A DNA stretch of 38,596 nt from an uncultured Bifidobacteriaceae bacterium (lineage in GTDB: Bacteria; Actinomycetota; Actinomycetes; Actinomycetales; Bifidobacteriaceae), in the NCBI GenBank assembly GCA_946891915.1, contig CAMPNN010000009.1:1-38596 (forward strand), read 5' to 3'. This document shows positions 31,155-38,596 of the stretch, piece after piece. The notes beneath the pieces are model-generated. The model was not told the DNA's origin. It ran no database searches and saw only the letters and a list, made by a program, of their open reading frames with translations. The number at the start of each line of letters is the position of its first letter. Within the stretch, counting starts at the first letter, position 1. A program made the translations under genes and the position numbers.

Positions 31155-31368
31155 GCGCGACGACCTGCTTTCGCGCTTATTCCTCACGGCATAGCCGTTC
31201 GGCTGATTTGGCATGTGAAGCACACCGTGCTTCACAATTGAGCCAAATCACGCTTTGAAGGAGCTTGAAATCCTGTTGATTTCAAGCTCGGTCAAAGCGC
31301 GCGCGAAAGCAATTCGGAGCGGAAACTCGCTTAGGTTGAAAGCACAGTGTGCTTTCAACGCGAGTTTC
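31155..31368 (+). repeat. Modular palindromic repeat, copy D (composite with three nested hairpins)
   Basis: The left arm GCGCGACGACCTGCTTTCGC (31155-31174) and right arm GCGCGAAAGCAATTCGGAGC (from about 31301) are the same as in copies A and B. Here the loop holds two extra hairpins: GATTTGGC/GCCAAATC around GTGAAGCAC/GTGCTTCAC (31205-31249), and GCTTTGAAGGAGCTTGAAAT with its complement (31252-31298). The GAAACTCGC hairpin follows (31322-31368). All have the same plan: outer stem, asymmetric bulge, inner stem, tiny loop. With copy E this fills most of the 678-base gap to glnA. Confidence 0.9.
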
Positions 31369-31483
31369 GCGCGCGAGCGTGATCCGCGCGAGCGCGTACT
31401 GCACTAGAGCCTCATTTCGCACATCTTCCGACCGTAGCGCAGTAACTCTTCTGCACGAAGGTCTCATAACCGCAAACAAAAGG

Positions 31484-31513
31484 CCCTAACGCAGTACAGT
31501 TTCTGCGTTAGGG
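31484..31513 (-). terminator. Hairpin, best read as a minus-strand terminator
   Basis: CCCTAACGCAG (31484-31494) and its perfect complement (31503-31513) enclose an 8-base loop. On the minus strand the stem is followed by CCTTTTGTTTG, so it may stop glnA read-through; on the plus strand no T-run follows. A loose copy of the repeat arm lies next to it at 31522-31544. Confidence 0.5.
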
Positions 31514-31591
31514 TCTCTAAAGCGCTCAAGCAGGTCGTCAGCGCACACAAAACACAACCAAATTCCCAATGAAATACCACACAAATCTGCC

Positions 31592-31722
31592 CTGCCTTCG
31601 TCTTTATTGACGAAGGCAGACCTCGCTTGCGTGGAAAGTCCACTGGACTTTCCACCTGAGCAAGCTCGGCGCTCCGAGTTGCTTTCGCGCGCGCTGTGCA
31701 GCGCTCAAGCAGTTCGTCGCGC
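31592..31722 (-). repeat. Modular palindromic repeat, copy E (inverted)
   Basis: An 11-bp hairpin CTGCCTTCGTC/GACGAAGGCAG (31592-31619) is followed by GCTTGC (31625-31630), GTGGAAAGTCCA, one C, TGGACTTTCCAC (31644-31655), CTGA and GCAAGC (31660-31665). The arms then appear in reverse order (31670-31690 and 31701-31722). The whole unit is copy A turned round, with a third version of both stems. Confidence 0.85.
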
Positions 31723-31760
31723 AAAAAACCGACCCCGCGAAATCGTAGGGCCGGCTTTTT
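31723..31760 (-). terminator. Intrinsic terminator of glnA
   Basis: On the minus strand CCGGCCC pairs with GGGTCGG (one G-T pair) around an 11-base loop and is followed by TTTTTT. It lies 39-76 bases after the glnA stop codon. A TTTTT on the other strand makes it possibly bidirectional. Confidence 0.75.
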
Positions 31761-31798
31761 CGTTAGAACAGCTTAGCTTATTTAGCTTAACTTACAAA

Positions 31799-33235
31799 TC
31801 AGATGTGGAAGTAAAGCTCATACTCAAGTGGCGTTGGAGCCAAGCGAGCCATATCCATTTCCTCATGCTTCAAATTCAGCCAAGTTTCAAGCAAATCGCT
31901 TGTGAAAACATCGCCTTGCATAAGGAAGTCGTGATCCTCTTCCAAAGCCTGCAAAGCTTCACCAAGCGAAGAAGGAACCTGCTTAATTCCCTCATGCTCC
32001 TCTGGAGGAAGCTCATACAAATCCTTGTCAACAGGAGCAGGAGGCTCAATGTGATTCATAATGCCATCCAAGCCAGCCATAAGCTGAGCGGAGAATGCCA
32101 AGAATGGGTTGCAAGAAGGATCCGGAGCGCGGAACTCAATACGCTTAGCAGCAGGTTCCGTACCAGCAAGAGGAATACGAATAGCTGCAGAACGGTTGCG
32201 TGCAGAGTAAACCAAGTTCACAGGAGCTTCGTAGCCTGGAACAAGGCGATGGTAAGAGTTAAGTGAAGGATTAGTAAAAGCAAGCACAGAAGAAGCGTGC
32301 TTAATCAAGCCGCCAATATACCAACGCGCAATGTCGGAAAGCTGAGCATAACCAGTTTCCGCATAGAACAGTGGCTTGCCATCCTTCCAAAGCGACTGAT
32401 GGCAGTGCATGCCAGTGCCGTTATCTCCAGCAATTGGCTTAGGCATAAAGGTTGCAGCCTTACCAGCCAAAGCAGCAGTCTCATGAACCACATACTTGTA
32501 CTTCATCAAATCGTCGCCAGCATGAACAAGCGTATTATAACGATAGTTGATTTCTTGCTGACCTGCGCCACCAACCTCATGGTGAGAGCGCTCAAGAATC
32601 AAACCAACCTTCTGCAAATTATAAACCATGTCGTCGCGCAAATCCTGATTATGATCAACAGGAGGCACAGGGAAGTAGCCGTGCTTTACGCGATTCTTAA
32701 AACCAATATTATTGCTGCCATCATCCTCGGTATCAATGCCGGAATTCCAAGGAGCCTCGTTAGAATCAACCTCGTAGAATGAACGCTGCATATCGTTTGC
32801 AAAACGCACCTTGTCGAAAATAAAGAACTCAGCTTCTGGGGCAAAGCTTGCGGTATCTGCAATACCGGTGGACTTCAAATAAGCCTCAGCCTTAATAGCA
32901 ACCTGACGAGGGTCGCGAGAATAAGGCTCATCAGTTACAGGATCAACAATAGAGAAAGCCACATTCAGCGTCTTATGCTTACGGAATGGGTCAATATAAG
33001 CGGTATCAACATCCGGAATAAGCTTCATATCGGATTCGTTAATAGCCTGGAAGCCCTGCATTGAGGAGCCATCGAAAGCCATACCGTCGGTGAATGCGCT
33101 GTGCAAGAACTCGTCAGCAGGTACCGTAAAGTGCTGCTGCACACCAATCAAATCAGTAAAACGTACAGAAACGTACTCAATGCCTTCCTTTTCAATAAGG
33201 GCTGCGGCATCTTCTTTCGTTTGCAAAGTGGTCAT
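31799..33235 (-). CDS. glnA: Glutamine synthetase type I
   Basis: GlnA makes glutamine from glutamate and ammonia with ATP and is the main ammonium-assimilating enzyme. The 478-residue protein matches the usual GSI length. Visible motifs are [29 protein letters not shown] (latch region), PEAEFFIFD, the metal-site region [11 protein letters not shown], the ATP-binding [32 protein letters not shown], and DLYELPPEE with the adenylylation Tyr of GSI-beta enzymes. That Tyr suggests control by GlnE. ATG 33235 is preferred over 33253 because AAAGGA lies 9 bases upstream and the shorter form has the family length. Upstream GTTAC repeats may give nitrogen control. Confidence 0.96.
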   Translation of the reverse strand: MTTLQTKEDAAALIEKEGIEYVSVRFTDLIGVQQHFTVPADEFLHSAFTDGMAFDGSSMQGFQAINESDMKLIPDVDTAYIDPFRKHKTLNVAFSIVDPVTDEPYSRDPRQVAIKAEAYLKSTGIADTASFAPEAEFFIFDKVRFANDMQRSFYEVDSNEAPWNSGIDTEDDGSNNIGFKNRVKHGYFPVPPVDHNQDLRDDMVYNLQKVGLILERSHHEVGGAGQQEINYRYNTLVHAGDDLMKYKYVVHETAALAGKAATFMPKPIAGDNGTGMHCHQSLWKDGKPLFYAETGYAQLSDIARWYIGGLIKHASSVLAFTNPSLNSYHRLVPGYEAPVNLVYSARNRSAAIRIPLAGTEPAAKRIEFRAPDPSCNPFLAFSAQLMAGLDGIMNHIEPPAPVDKDLYELPPEEHEGIKQVPSSLGEALQALEEDHDFLMQGDVFTSDLLETWLNLKHEEMDMARLAPTPLEYELYFHI

Positions 33236-33317
33236 GGCCACCATTCCTTTCATAAAATCTCAGTAACGAGTTTAGAACTTGTAGGGCGATTTTTGATTTC
33301 AGCGACTCTACTATCTC

Positions 33318-33353
33318 GTTACGTTTTTGTTACATGGCATTGTTTTGTGTTAC
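33318..33353. promoter_or_regulatory. GTTAC repeats in the glnA / AI-2E divergent gap, GlnR-like
   Basis: GTTAC occurs at 33318, 33329 and 33349. On the minus strand the first two read GTAAC-N6-GTAAC, which fits the actinobacterial GlnR pattern gTnAC-N6-GnAAC. They lie about 80-120 bases before the glnA start. The regulator itself is not in the window, so the assignment is inference. Confidence 0.4.
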
Positions 33354-33386
33354 ATGCCGTAAATACTGTTCATCAGTTCGCGCAGT

Positions 33387-33392
33387 TACAAT
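33387..33392 (+). promoter_or_regulatory. -10 box TACAAT of the AI-2E family gene, leaderless arrangement
   Basis: TACAAT lies 7 bases before ATG 33400, which is in frame with the long ORF. No ribosome binding site is seen. This supports a leaderless start at 33400 rather than 33334. Confidence 0.5.
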
Positions 33393-33399
33393 AGTTCGT

Positions 33400-34956
33400 A
33401 TGACGTATCAAGAGCAGCAGATGCATGAATCTTCAATGCACGAACATACTGCGGAGAATAGCAATAAGCTAGATTTAGCCTCGCTTTTCCCTGCAAAAGG
33501 CGACGACAGGCGACCTCCTGATTGGCTTGGGCGCGCGCTTATTTATGTTGCAATTGTTGCTTTTATATCTATTTTCCTGTGGTTTGCGTGGAGTAGCATT
33601 TCCTTCATTGTTTTTGATGTTGTGATTTCTATTTTTATTGCGCTCGCAATGGAACCGCTTGTTGTGAAATTAATTAGACACGGTTGGAGGCGCGGAGTTG
33701 CATCCGGTTTTACGCTAACTAGTTTGCTTGTGATTATTGGTTTGCTGTTAGCGTTATTTGGTAACTTATTTGCACAGCAGGCTGTTTCTATGGCATTGGG
33801 TTTGCCAGATTTGTACCATCAGTTTGCTGGGTTCGTGCTTAATTCTACCGGTTTTAGAATGCCAAATATTGAGCAGCTTGGAATGGAAATTCTAAAGCAT
33901 GTGCAAACTTCGTGGGTTGTTGATTTTGCGGGTCAAGCTCTGAATACCACATGGGGTGTTATGACGGTTTTGCTTGATTTGCTCACAATTCTTATGGTTA
34001 CGTATTACATTTCTGCAGCAGGTCCTGCAATGCGCAGAAGCATGTGTCGTTGGATGAATCCGCAATCTCAGCGCCGTTTTCTGTTCATTTGGTCGGTTGT
34101 GCAGGAGCAGATTTCCAGCTTCCTGTTTTCGCGAATAATTCTCGCCGCTATTAATGCTGCCGGAACAGCAATATTCCTCGTAATAATGGGAATACCGTAC
34201 TGGTTGCCGCTTTCTTTATTCTGTGGAATTGTTTCGCAATTTGTGCCTACGGTTGGAACTTATATTGGCGGCGCTTTGCCGATTTTGTTCGCGTGGGGTT
34301 CTAAAGGATTCGGTGCTGGTTTTGCGACTTTAATTTTTATTGTCATTTATCAGCAGATTGAAAATATGGTGATTTCGCCTAAAATTTCCGAAAAAACCAT
34401 GGATTTGAATCCTGCAGTAGCATTCCTTTCCGTGCTTATTTTAGGAGCGGTTTTTGGTGCTCTTGGAGCGTTTTTGGCTTTGCCTGTTACAGCAAGCCTG
34501 CAAGCTATTTTTAAGGTTTGTACTAAGCAGTATCACTTGGTTTCGTCTCCTCTTATGGACGATCCAAAGCCGGAGCATACTTCAATCATTGTTAAATGTT
34601 TTGAAGCTGTAAGACGTAACTTTATGAAGCCTGTAAAAGACAGCGTTCAGCGTGTTATGAAGGGCACAAGTTCCAGAGTTTCTATGAACGAAGACATTTT
34701 ATACTGGTACAATCAGGCTTATGTGTCTAATTCTGAAGATGCCGGTAATGATAGTATTTACGCTGATGATTCTAATAAAACAGATTCGTTGGCAACGATG
34801 GCAATTTCGCGCGAAATATTAGATAAAGTAAATAAAGATATTTCTTCGAAAAATAAAGAAAATAAAGAAAATAAAGAATCTAAAGTAAATAAACAAACTA
34901 AACTAAATAAAGAAAATAGCGTAAAAAATAATCCACGGAGCGGATGGAAGCGATGA
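33400..34956 (+). CDS. AI-2E family transporter
   Basis: The 518-residue membrane protein belongs to the AI-2E (PerM-like) family. It has two N-terminal helices (about 48-68 and 72-92), a pair near 110-130, a long amphipathic stretch and four C-terminal helices. These include the family's GIPYWLPLSLFCGIVSQFVPTVG region (about residues 265-285) and the ISEKTMDLNPAVAFLSVLILG region. Members export small molecules or take part in ion exchange; the name does not prove autoinducer transport here. The cytoplasmic tail after about residue 380 is long and ends in a Lys/Asn/Glu-rich run coded by aataaagaa-type repeats. Its last 13 bases overlap the glycosyltransferase gene, so both should be one operon. 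Confidence 0.85.
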   Translation: MTYQEQQMHESSMHEHTAENSNKLDLASLFPAKGDDRRPPDWLGRALIYVAIVAFISIFLWFAWSSISFIVFDVVISIFIALAMEPLVVKLIRHGWRRGVASGFTLTSLLVIIGLLLALFGNLFAQQAVSMALGLPDLYHQFAGFVLNSTGFRMPNIEQLGMEILKHVQTSWVVDFAGQALNTTWGVMTVLLDLLTILMVTYYISAAGPAMRRSMCRWMNPQSQRRFLFIWSVVQEQISSFLFSRIILAAINAAGTAIFLVIMGIPYWLPLSLFCGIVSQFVPTVGTYIGGALPILFAWGSKGFGAGFATLIFIVIYQQIENMVISPKISEKTMDLNPAVAFLSVLILGAVFGALGAFLALPVTASLQAIFKVCTKQYHLVSSPLMDDPKPEHTSIIVKCFEAVRRNFMKPVKDSVQRVMKGTSSRVSMNEDILYWYNQAYVSNSEDAGNDSIYADDSNKTDSLATMAISREILDKVNKDISSKNKENKENKESKVNKQTKLNKENSVKNNPRSGWKR

Positions 34957-36179
34957 TTCTTCTATCAATATTTGATGTATTAGTAATAATTATCGGCATA
35001 AGCAGCGTTGTGTACCAAGGAGTATGCGCTGTAGCGTCGCTTTTCGCAAAACCGATTGTGTTTCCAAACGCGCCAATGGACAAGCATTACGCTGTGCTAA
35101 TTTCTGCGCGAAACGAAGAAGCAGTTATTGGCAATCTTATTCACTGCATTCAAACGCAAACTTACCCGAATGAGCTAATAGACATTTGGCTTGTTGCCGA
35201 CAACTGCACTGACGCAACCGCGCAAGTTGGCAGAAAAGAAGGCTGCCATGTAATTGAGCGCTTTGACAAAGAGCATATTGGCAAAGGCTATGCGCTCAGC
35301 TACCTGCTGGAACATATTATGGAAGTCGGCGCAGATAAAATCTACGACGCATACTTCGTATTCGACGCAGACAACAAGCTTGACCCGCACTACTTTGAGG
35401 AAATGAACAAAGGTTTCCACGCAGGCTACCAAATCTTAACCAGCTACCGAAATTCCGTAAATCTTTCCGACAACTGGGTATCTTCCGGATCGGCGCTTTG
35501 GTTTATTCGAGAGTCGCGATTTACTAACAACTCGCGCATGCTTTTCGGATCAAGCTGCCACGCAGGCGGCACCGGATTCATGTTCTCGCGCGAAATCATG
35601 CACAGAAATCGCGGATGGAAATTCCATCTTCTTACGGAAGATCTTGAGTTCACAATGGATTCAATTCTTCACGGAGACAAGGTTGGCTACTGCGGTTCGG
35701 CAGTGCTTTACGACGAGCAGCCGGTATCGTTCAGGCAAAGCTGGAGGCAGAGGCTCCGCTGGAGCAAAGGCTTTTTGCAAGTGTTCCGCTACTACGGCGC
35801 AGCCCTTATACGCCACGGTATTCGCGAACGCGATTTTTCGTCCGTTGATTTTACGCTTATGCTGTGCCCGTTTATGGTGTTGGCAGTTGTGCGATTAATT
35901 CTGGGATTCGTGTTCGCTGCATTTGGATTCGTGACGTGGACTAGCCAGTTTGAGTCGTCGATGAACTTCATAACAACCACCGTTACCAGCGTTTTTGGCA
36001 TGATGATATTTGTGTCGCTCACTATTTTAGTTGAGCACGATAAGCTTGGGGCCACGAATAAGGAGCTATTTGCGTATGCTCTTAGCTTCCCGATTTTTAT
36101 GCTTTCGTACGTGCCTATTGCGTTCCAAGCTATTTTCTCCAAGAGTGAATGGAAGCCGATTCAGCACACCGGTCATTGA
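34944..36179 (+). CDS. Membrane glycosyltransferase, family 2 (processive type)
   Basis: The 411-residue protein has an N-terminal membrane helix (about 3-25) and a GT-A catalytic domain. Visible are ISARNEEAVIGNLI, VADNCTDAT, the metal-binding FDADN, LTEDLEF as the acceptor-side acidic motif, and QRLRWSKG, the Q-x-x-R-W motif of processive glycan synthases. Two or three C-terminal membrane helices follow (about 305-325, 345-365 and 383-402). This layout is shared by cellulose-, hyaluronan- and poly-GlcNAc-type synthases, so it probably makes or extends a cell-surface polysaccharide; the sugar is unknown. ATG 34953, in an ATGA overlap with the upstream stop, is an alternative start three codons later. 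Confidence 0.88.
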   Translation: MEAMILLSIFDVLVIIIGISSVVYQGVCAVASLFAKPIVFPNAPMDKHYAVLISARNEEAVIGNLIHCIQTQTYPNELIDIWLVADNCTDATAQVGRKEGCHVIERFDKEHIGKGYALSYLLEHIMEVGADKIYDAYFVFDADNKLDPHYFEEMNKGFHAGYQILTSYRNSVNLSDNWVSSGSALWFIRESRFTNNSRMLFGSSCHAGGTGFMFSREIMHRNRGWKFHLLTEDLEFTMDSILHGDKVGYCGSAVLYDEQPVSFRQSWRQRLRWSKGFLQVFRYYGAALIRHGIRERDFSSVDFTLMLCPFMVLAVVRLILGFVFAAFGFVTWTSQFESSMNFITTTVTSVFGMMIFVSLTILVEHDKLGATNKELFAYALSFPIFMLSYVPIAFQAIFSKSEWKPIQHTGH

Positions 36180-36244
36180 GTACTCGTTTACTGTGGCGTG
36201 AGTTTTTAGGGATTTCTTTATTTGTGATTTTATTTTATGTGGCT

Positions 36245-36422
36245 GTGTGAGATAGGAATTACTTGTCTCGCAGCGCTCCGCTCTTATACCTTATTTAGAC
36301 TTAAAGGTTGCATAGTTAAGTTTAGTTTTTTACTTACTTTTTTGCGGGAATAGTTATTTATCAACACGATATTACTATCGCTCCGCTTTTATATTGCTCG
36401 ACAAGCAATTCCTATCTCGCAC
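36245..36422. repeat. 178-bp segment with 23-bp inverted-repeat ends
   Basis: GTGTGAGATAGGAATTACTT (start of the left end, 36245-36267) reappears inverted at 36400-36422 with two transition differences. Inside each end a direct copy of GCTCCGCTYTTATA occurs (36274 and 36380 region). No ORF fits inside. No clear target duplication flanks it. It may be a MITE-like remnant or a large operator. It lies in the 629-base gap after the glycosyltransferase gene. Confidence 0.7.
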
Positions 36423-36574
36423 TAGTAAATTCACTCACAGTTGTTTTTTGGCGTGGCAGGAGGAATATCTAGAGTGGCACATGCAGTAGCACGAATGCTA
36501 GTGTTCGCTAAGTAATAAGTACTCAACGTCTGCAGAGCACAACTGCAAAACTTCATAAACATGCAAACATCAAA

Positions 36575-36612
36575 TCAGTGCGAAAAATCTCAAATCTCTA
36601 CCACACGAATAT
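36575..36612 (-). repeat. 38-bp dispersed repeat, copy 2
   Basis: It matches 3678-3715 in reverse orientation with 37 of 38 bases. The flanks do not match, so the repeat boundaries are sharp. It is about 80 bases before the poly-G promoter of the second ABC operon. Confidence 0.8.
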
Positions 36613-36689
36613 TAGTACAGTGAAGTTAGCATACAGAACAGGTGGTGGTGTGATGGTAGGGGGATTTGGGGTGGTGCGTGCGGCAGCAT

Positions 36690-36730
36690 GGGGGGGGGGG
36701 ATTGCTGAAAAATTGCGAGTGTGAGATAAT
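36690..36730 (+). promoter_or_regulatory. Promoter of the second ABC operon with an adjacent G11 tract
   Basis: Eleven G residues (36690-36700) are separated by one A from TTGCTG (36702-36707, -35). A 17-base spacer leads to GATAAT (36725-36730, -10). Transcription would start near 36737, giving a leader of about 70 bases before ATG 36809. The G-run touches the -35, a position where length change could alter promoter strength. Confidence 0.6.
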
Positions 36731-36808
36731 AGAAGCCTTGGTGTAAACGTGCGATTGTGCAATAATGTGGCGCGATGCGTGCGTTTATCTGTATGTTGTG
36801 AGGTTTCT

Positions 36809-37663
36809 ATGGTAGATTCTGTTCCAGTTTTTGGTGCAAACACTTACGCAGCTACTGACGAAGAAGTTCCAGCGGTTTCTATTCGCGGATTCGTTAAGAC
36901 TTTTGGCAAAAAAGTTGCTGTAGATAATCTTTCACTAGACATTCCAGCAGGCTCTTTCTACGGCTTGGTCGGCCCTAACGGTGCTGGTAAAACTACCACG
37001 ATTAAGATGCTTACTGGCTTGCTTATGCCAGATGCTGGTTCGGCTTCGATTTTTGGCAACGACGTTTGGAGCGATGTGAATAGCGCCAAACGCGCAATCG
37101 GTTTGATGCCACAAGCTGACGAGATTTTTAAGACGATTACCGGCCTTCAGCTTTTAACTTACGCTGGCATGCTTCGCGAGATGAGCCGCACTGAGGCTGT
37201 TCGTCGCGCAAACGACTTGCTTTCTGCTTTCGACTTAACAGAAGCTGCAAACACTATGGTTTCGGACTATTCAACTGGTATGACTAAGAAGATTTGCCTT
37301 GCAACAGCTATGATCCACAGCCCTCGCGTGCTTGTGCTCGATGAGCCTTTTGAGGCAGTGGACCCTGTTTCTAGCGCAAATTTGAAGGATATTCTCGCCG
37401 AGTATGTTTCTACTGGCGGCACGGTGATTATTTCTTCGCACGTTATGGAATTGGTTGAAAAAATGTGCTCGCACGTGGCGATTATTAACGAAGGTCATGT
37501 TGCAGCTTCTGGCACTCTTGAAGAGGTGGCTCAGGGCAAAGATCTTGAAGATCGCTTTATGGAGCTTGTTGGCGGGCGTCACGCGGCTGCGCGCATTGAC
37601 TGGCTTAACGGCGGCAAGTCCGATAACGCTCCTAGCACCGATTCCACCAATCTCAACGCTTAA
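36809..37663 (+). CDS. ABC transporter ATP-binding protein
   Basis: The 284-residue protein is a CcmA/NatA-type nucleotide-binding domain: SIRGFVKTFGKKVAVDNLSL, Walker A GPNGAGKTT (about 53-61), Q-loop LMPQADEIFKTITGLQLL, signature YSTGMTKKICLATAMIH (a diverged LSGGQ form), Walker B VLVLDEPFEAVDP, and H-loop IISSHVME. The start at 36809 is preferred because GTGAGG lies 6 bases upstream; the frame is open 20 codons further to GTG 36749, but those residues look non-coding. It is followed 14 bases later by a membrane permease, so they form an export operon. The substrate is unknown. The C-terminal tail after the nucleotide-binding domain is Ser/Thr/Asn-rich. Confidence 0.92.
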   Translation: MVDSVPVFGANTYAATDEEVPAVSIRGFVKTFGKKVAVDNLSLDIPAGSFYGLVGPNGAGKTTTIKMLTGLLMPDAGSASIFGNDVWSDVNSAKRAIGLMPQADEIFKTITGLQLLTYAGMLREMSRTEAVRRANDLLSAFDLTEAANTMVSDYSTGMTKKICLATAMIHSPRVLVLDEPFEAVDPVSSANLKDILAEYVSTGGTVIISSHVMELVEKMCSHVAIINEGHVAASGTLEEVAQGKDLEDRFMELVGGRHAAARIDWLNGGKSDNAPSTDSTNLNA

Positions 37664-37677
37664 AAAGGAGAGCCGTA

Positions 37678-38596
37678 ATGTCTATGATTTTTACAATGGT
37701 TCGCCTTCGCTGGGCGCTTACTTTTTCCGTTATGCGAAAGTCGATTTGGCAAAAAATCGGCTTTGGTATAGTCATTGTTTTTGGGCTTGCGATTATATGC
37801 GCTCTTGGTTTTGCTGGCTGGGAAACTGGCAAGTACATTAATCCGGGAATGCTTGCAGATACTAAAGATTGGCAGGCATTCCAAGTTGCTCCAATAATGG
37901 TTGCGTCAGCTGTGTCAATTTTTACGCTGTTTATAAACCTGTTTATGTTTGGAAGCGATACAACGCTAAAATCGCGTAGTTTTGCTCTTTATGGCATTCC
38001 TTACATAAAGCAGCAAGCTGGCATGCTTCTTGGCTCACTTTTTGGAGCGCTTTCTATAAGTTGCACAATCGCGCTTGCTTTGTGGTCTTTAGCGTACCGA
38101 AACTTTGGAATTGTGCCGGTTTTAGTAAGCGTAATCGCGGCTCCGCTTTACGTTGCCACAATCGTGTCTTTAAGCAAAATGCTTATTGAGCTTTTGGACA
38201 CTATTTTAATAAACAAGCGTTCAAGAAACATTTTTTACTTTGTTATTTTCGTAGCGTATATGCTTTTTGTTTCGTCAATGAACAGGCATAGCAGTACGCC
38301 AAATGGAATTGTGTTCGGCTCGAGTTTCTGCGCTGTGTCTGCTTTTACACCATTAAGTGCGGCTATAGCTTTGCCGCTCGATGCTATTAATGGCAATTGG
38401 TTTGCGCTTGTTATTCGCTTCTTTATTTGCGTTGTAACGATTGCTGTTTGCTTTGCAATTTCAGTGTTTTGCGCAAAATTAGAGCCGAAGCTACTTCGCG
38501 GTGAGCAAAAAACAGTTGTTAAAACTAAGGGAATCGGCTTGTTTGCAGCAGTTCCAGACAACACAGTCGGTGCGATTATTGCGCGAATTATTAGCG
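37678..38596 (+). CDS. ABC transporter permease, 3' end outside the window
   Basis: The frame is open from ATG 37678 to the last base (306 codons seen, no stop). AAAAAGGAG lies 8 bases before the start and 14 bases separate it from the ATPase gene. The protein starts with a short basic stretch and then has several long hydrophobic segments (about residues 27-46, 74-92, 118-141, 150-170, 189-203 and 245-270). These are separated by short polar loops, as in ABC-2-like membrane subunits. No specific family motif is recognised. It is presumed to be the membrane partner of the ATPase. Confidence 0.8.
   Translation, partial: MSMIFTMVRLRWALTFSVMRKSIWQKIGFGIVIVFGLAIICALGFAGWETGKYINPGMLADTKDWQAFQVAPIMVASAVSIFTLFINLFMFGSDTTLKSRSFALYGIPYIKQQAGMLLGSLFGALSISCTIALALWSLAYRNFGIVPVLVSVIAAPLYVATIVSLSKMLIELLDTILINKRSRNIFYFVIFVAYMLFVSSMNRHSSTPNGIVFGSSFCAVSAFTPLSAAIALPLDAINGNWFALVIRFFICVVTIAVCFAISVFCAKLEPKLLRGEQKTVVKTKGIGLFAAVPDNTVGAIIARIIS

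Noticed and set aside
31121..31798. A phase-invertible switch region next to glnA, because copies D and E are inverted
   Set aside because: No recombinase gene is present, the inverted copies differ in stem sequence, and no promoter lies clearly between them. Dispersed repeats are a simpler explanation.
31607..32266. 219-codon plus-strand ORF over the end of glnA
   Set aside because: It is antisense to the conserved C-terminal part of glutamine synthetase and starts inside a repeat; it is a shadow frame.
36688..36747. Short ORF starting ATG-G11 that could be phase-variable by frame shift
   Set aside because: It encodes only about 19 residues in the present frame and less in the others, and lacks a ribosome site; the promoter explanation fits the -35/-10 spacing better.

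Overview
The window looks like a chromosomal segment of a low-GC member of the Bifidobacteriaceae, most likely Gardnerella. This rests on several things seen together: a moderately AT-rich sequence with an actinobacterial AdnAB-type helicase-nuclease pair, a Pr6Pr membrane protein, an actinobacterial-type glutamine synthetase I with an adenylylation motif, TPP-riboswitch-controlled thiamine salvage, and promoters whose -10 box sits 6-8 bases before the start codon, as in leaderless actinobacterial mRNAs. The species is an inference; no database search was possible. No rRNA, tRNA, CRISPR array, transposase or prophage gene was seen.

Layout. Bases 1-3552 are the C-terminal part of a very large surface protein that starts upstream of the window. 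A 490-base gap with structured, repeat-like DNA follows. Next comes a thiamine-salvage pair, thiD (+) and a fused thiM-thiE gene (-), facing each other across a tandem 107-bp repeat; the fused gene has its own TPP riboswitch. A Pr6Pr membrane protein comes next, then the overlapping helicase-nuclease genes adnA-adnB (8165-17409), which are strongly enlarged by in-frame tandem repeats. A run of co-oriented genes follows: GNAT acetyltransferase, MFS transporter, RNase J, aminopeptidase N, phosphoglucosamine mutase GlmM and peptide deformylase. Then come a three-gene FtsX/MacB-type ABC exporter (two permeases and an ATPase), glutamine synthetase on the minus strand, an AI-2E-family membrane protein overlapping a membrane glycosyltransferase, and a second ABC exporter whose permease runs off the right end.

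How the genes work together. ThiD and the ThiM-ThiE fusion form a complete salvage route from hydroxymethylpyrimidine and hydroxyethylthiazole to thiamine phosphate. AdnA and AdnB form one heterodimer for resecting double-strand breaks. The two ABC systems are separate exporters, and each has a long homopolymer next to a predicted -35 box. The glnA/AI-2E divergent gap carries GTTAC repeats resembling a GlnR-type nitrogen operator.

The most unusual material is in the gaps. A modular palindromic element (outer stem, asymmetric bulge, inner stem) recurs at 6984-7085, 24657-24896, 27339-27433 and 31155-31722, with stem sequences that differ between copies but keep pairing. Other gaps contain arrays with a period of exactly 10 bp, a triple hairpin around TTTACN6GTAAA, a 107-bp tandem repeat, a 178-bp segment with inverted-repeat ends, and a 38-bp sequence found near both ends of the window. 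These are the best candidates for undescribed elements.
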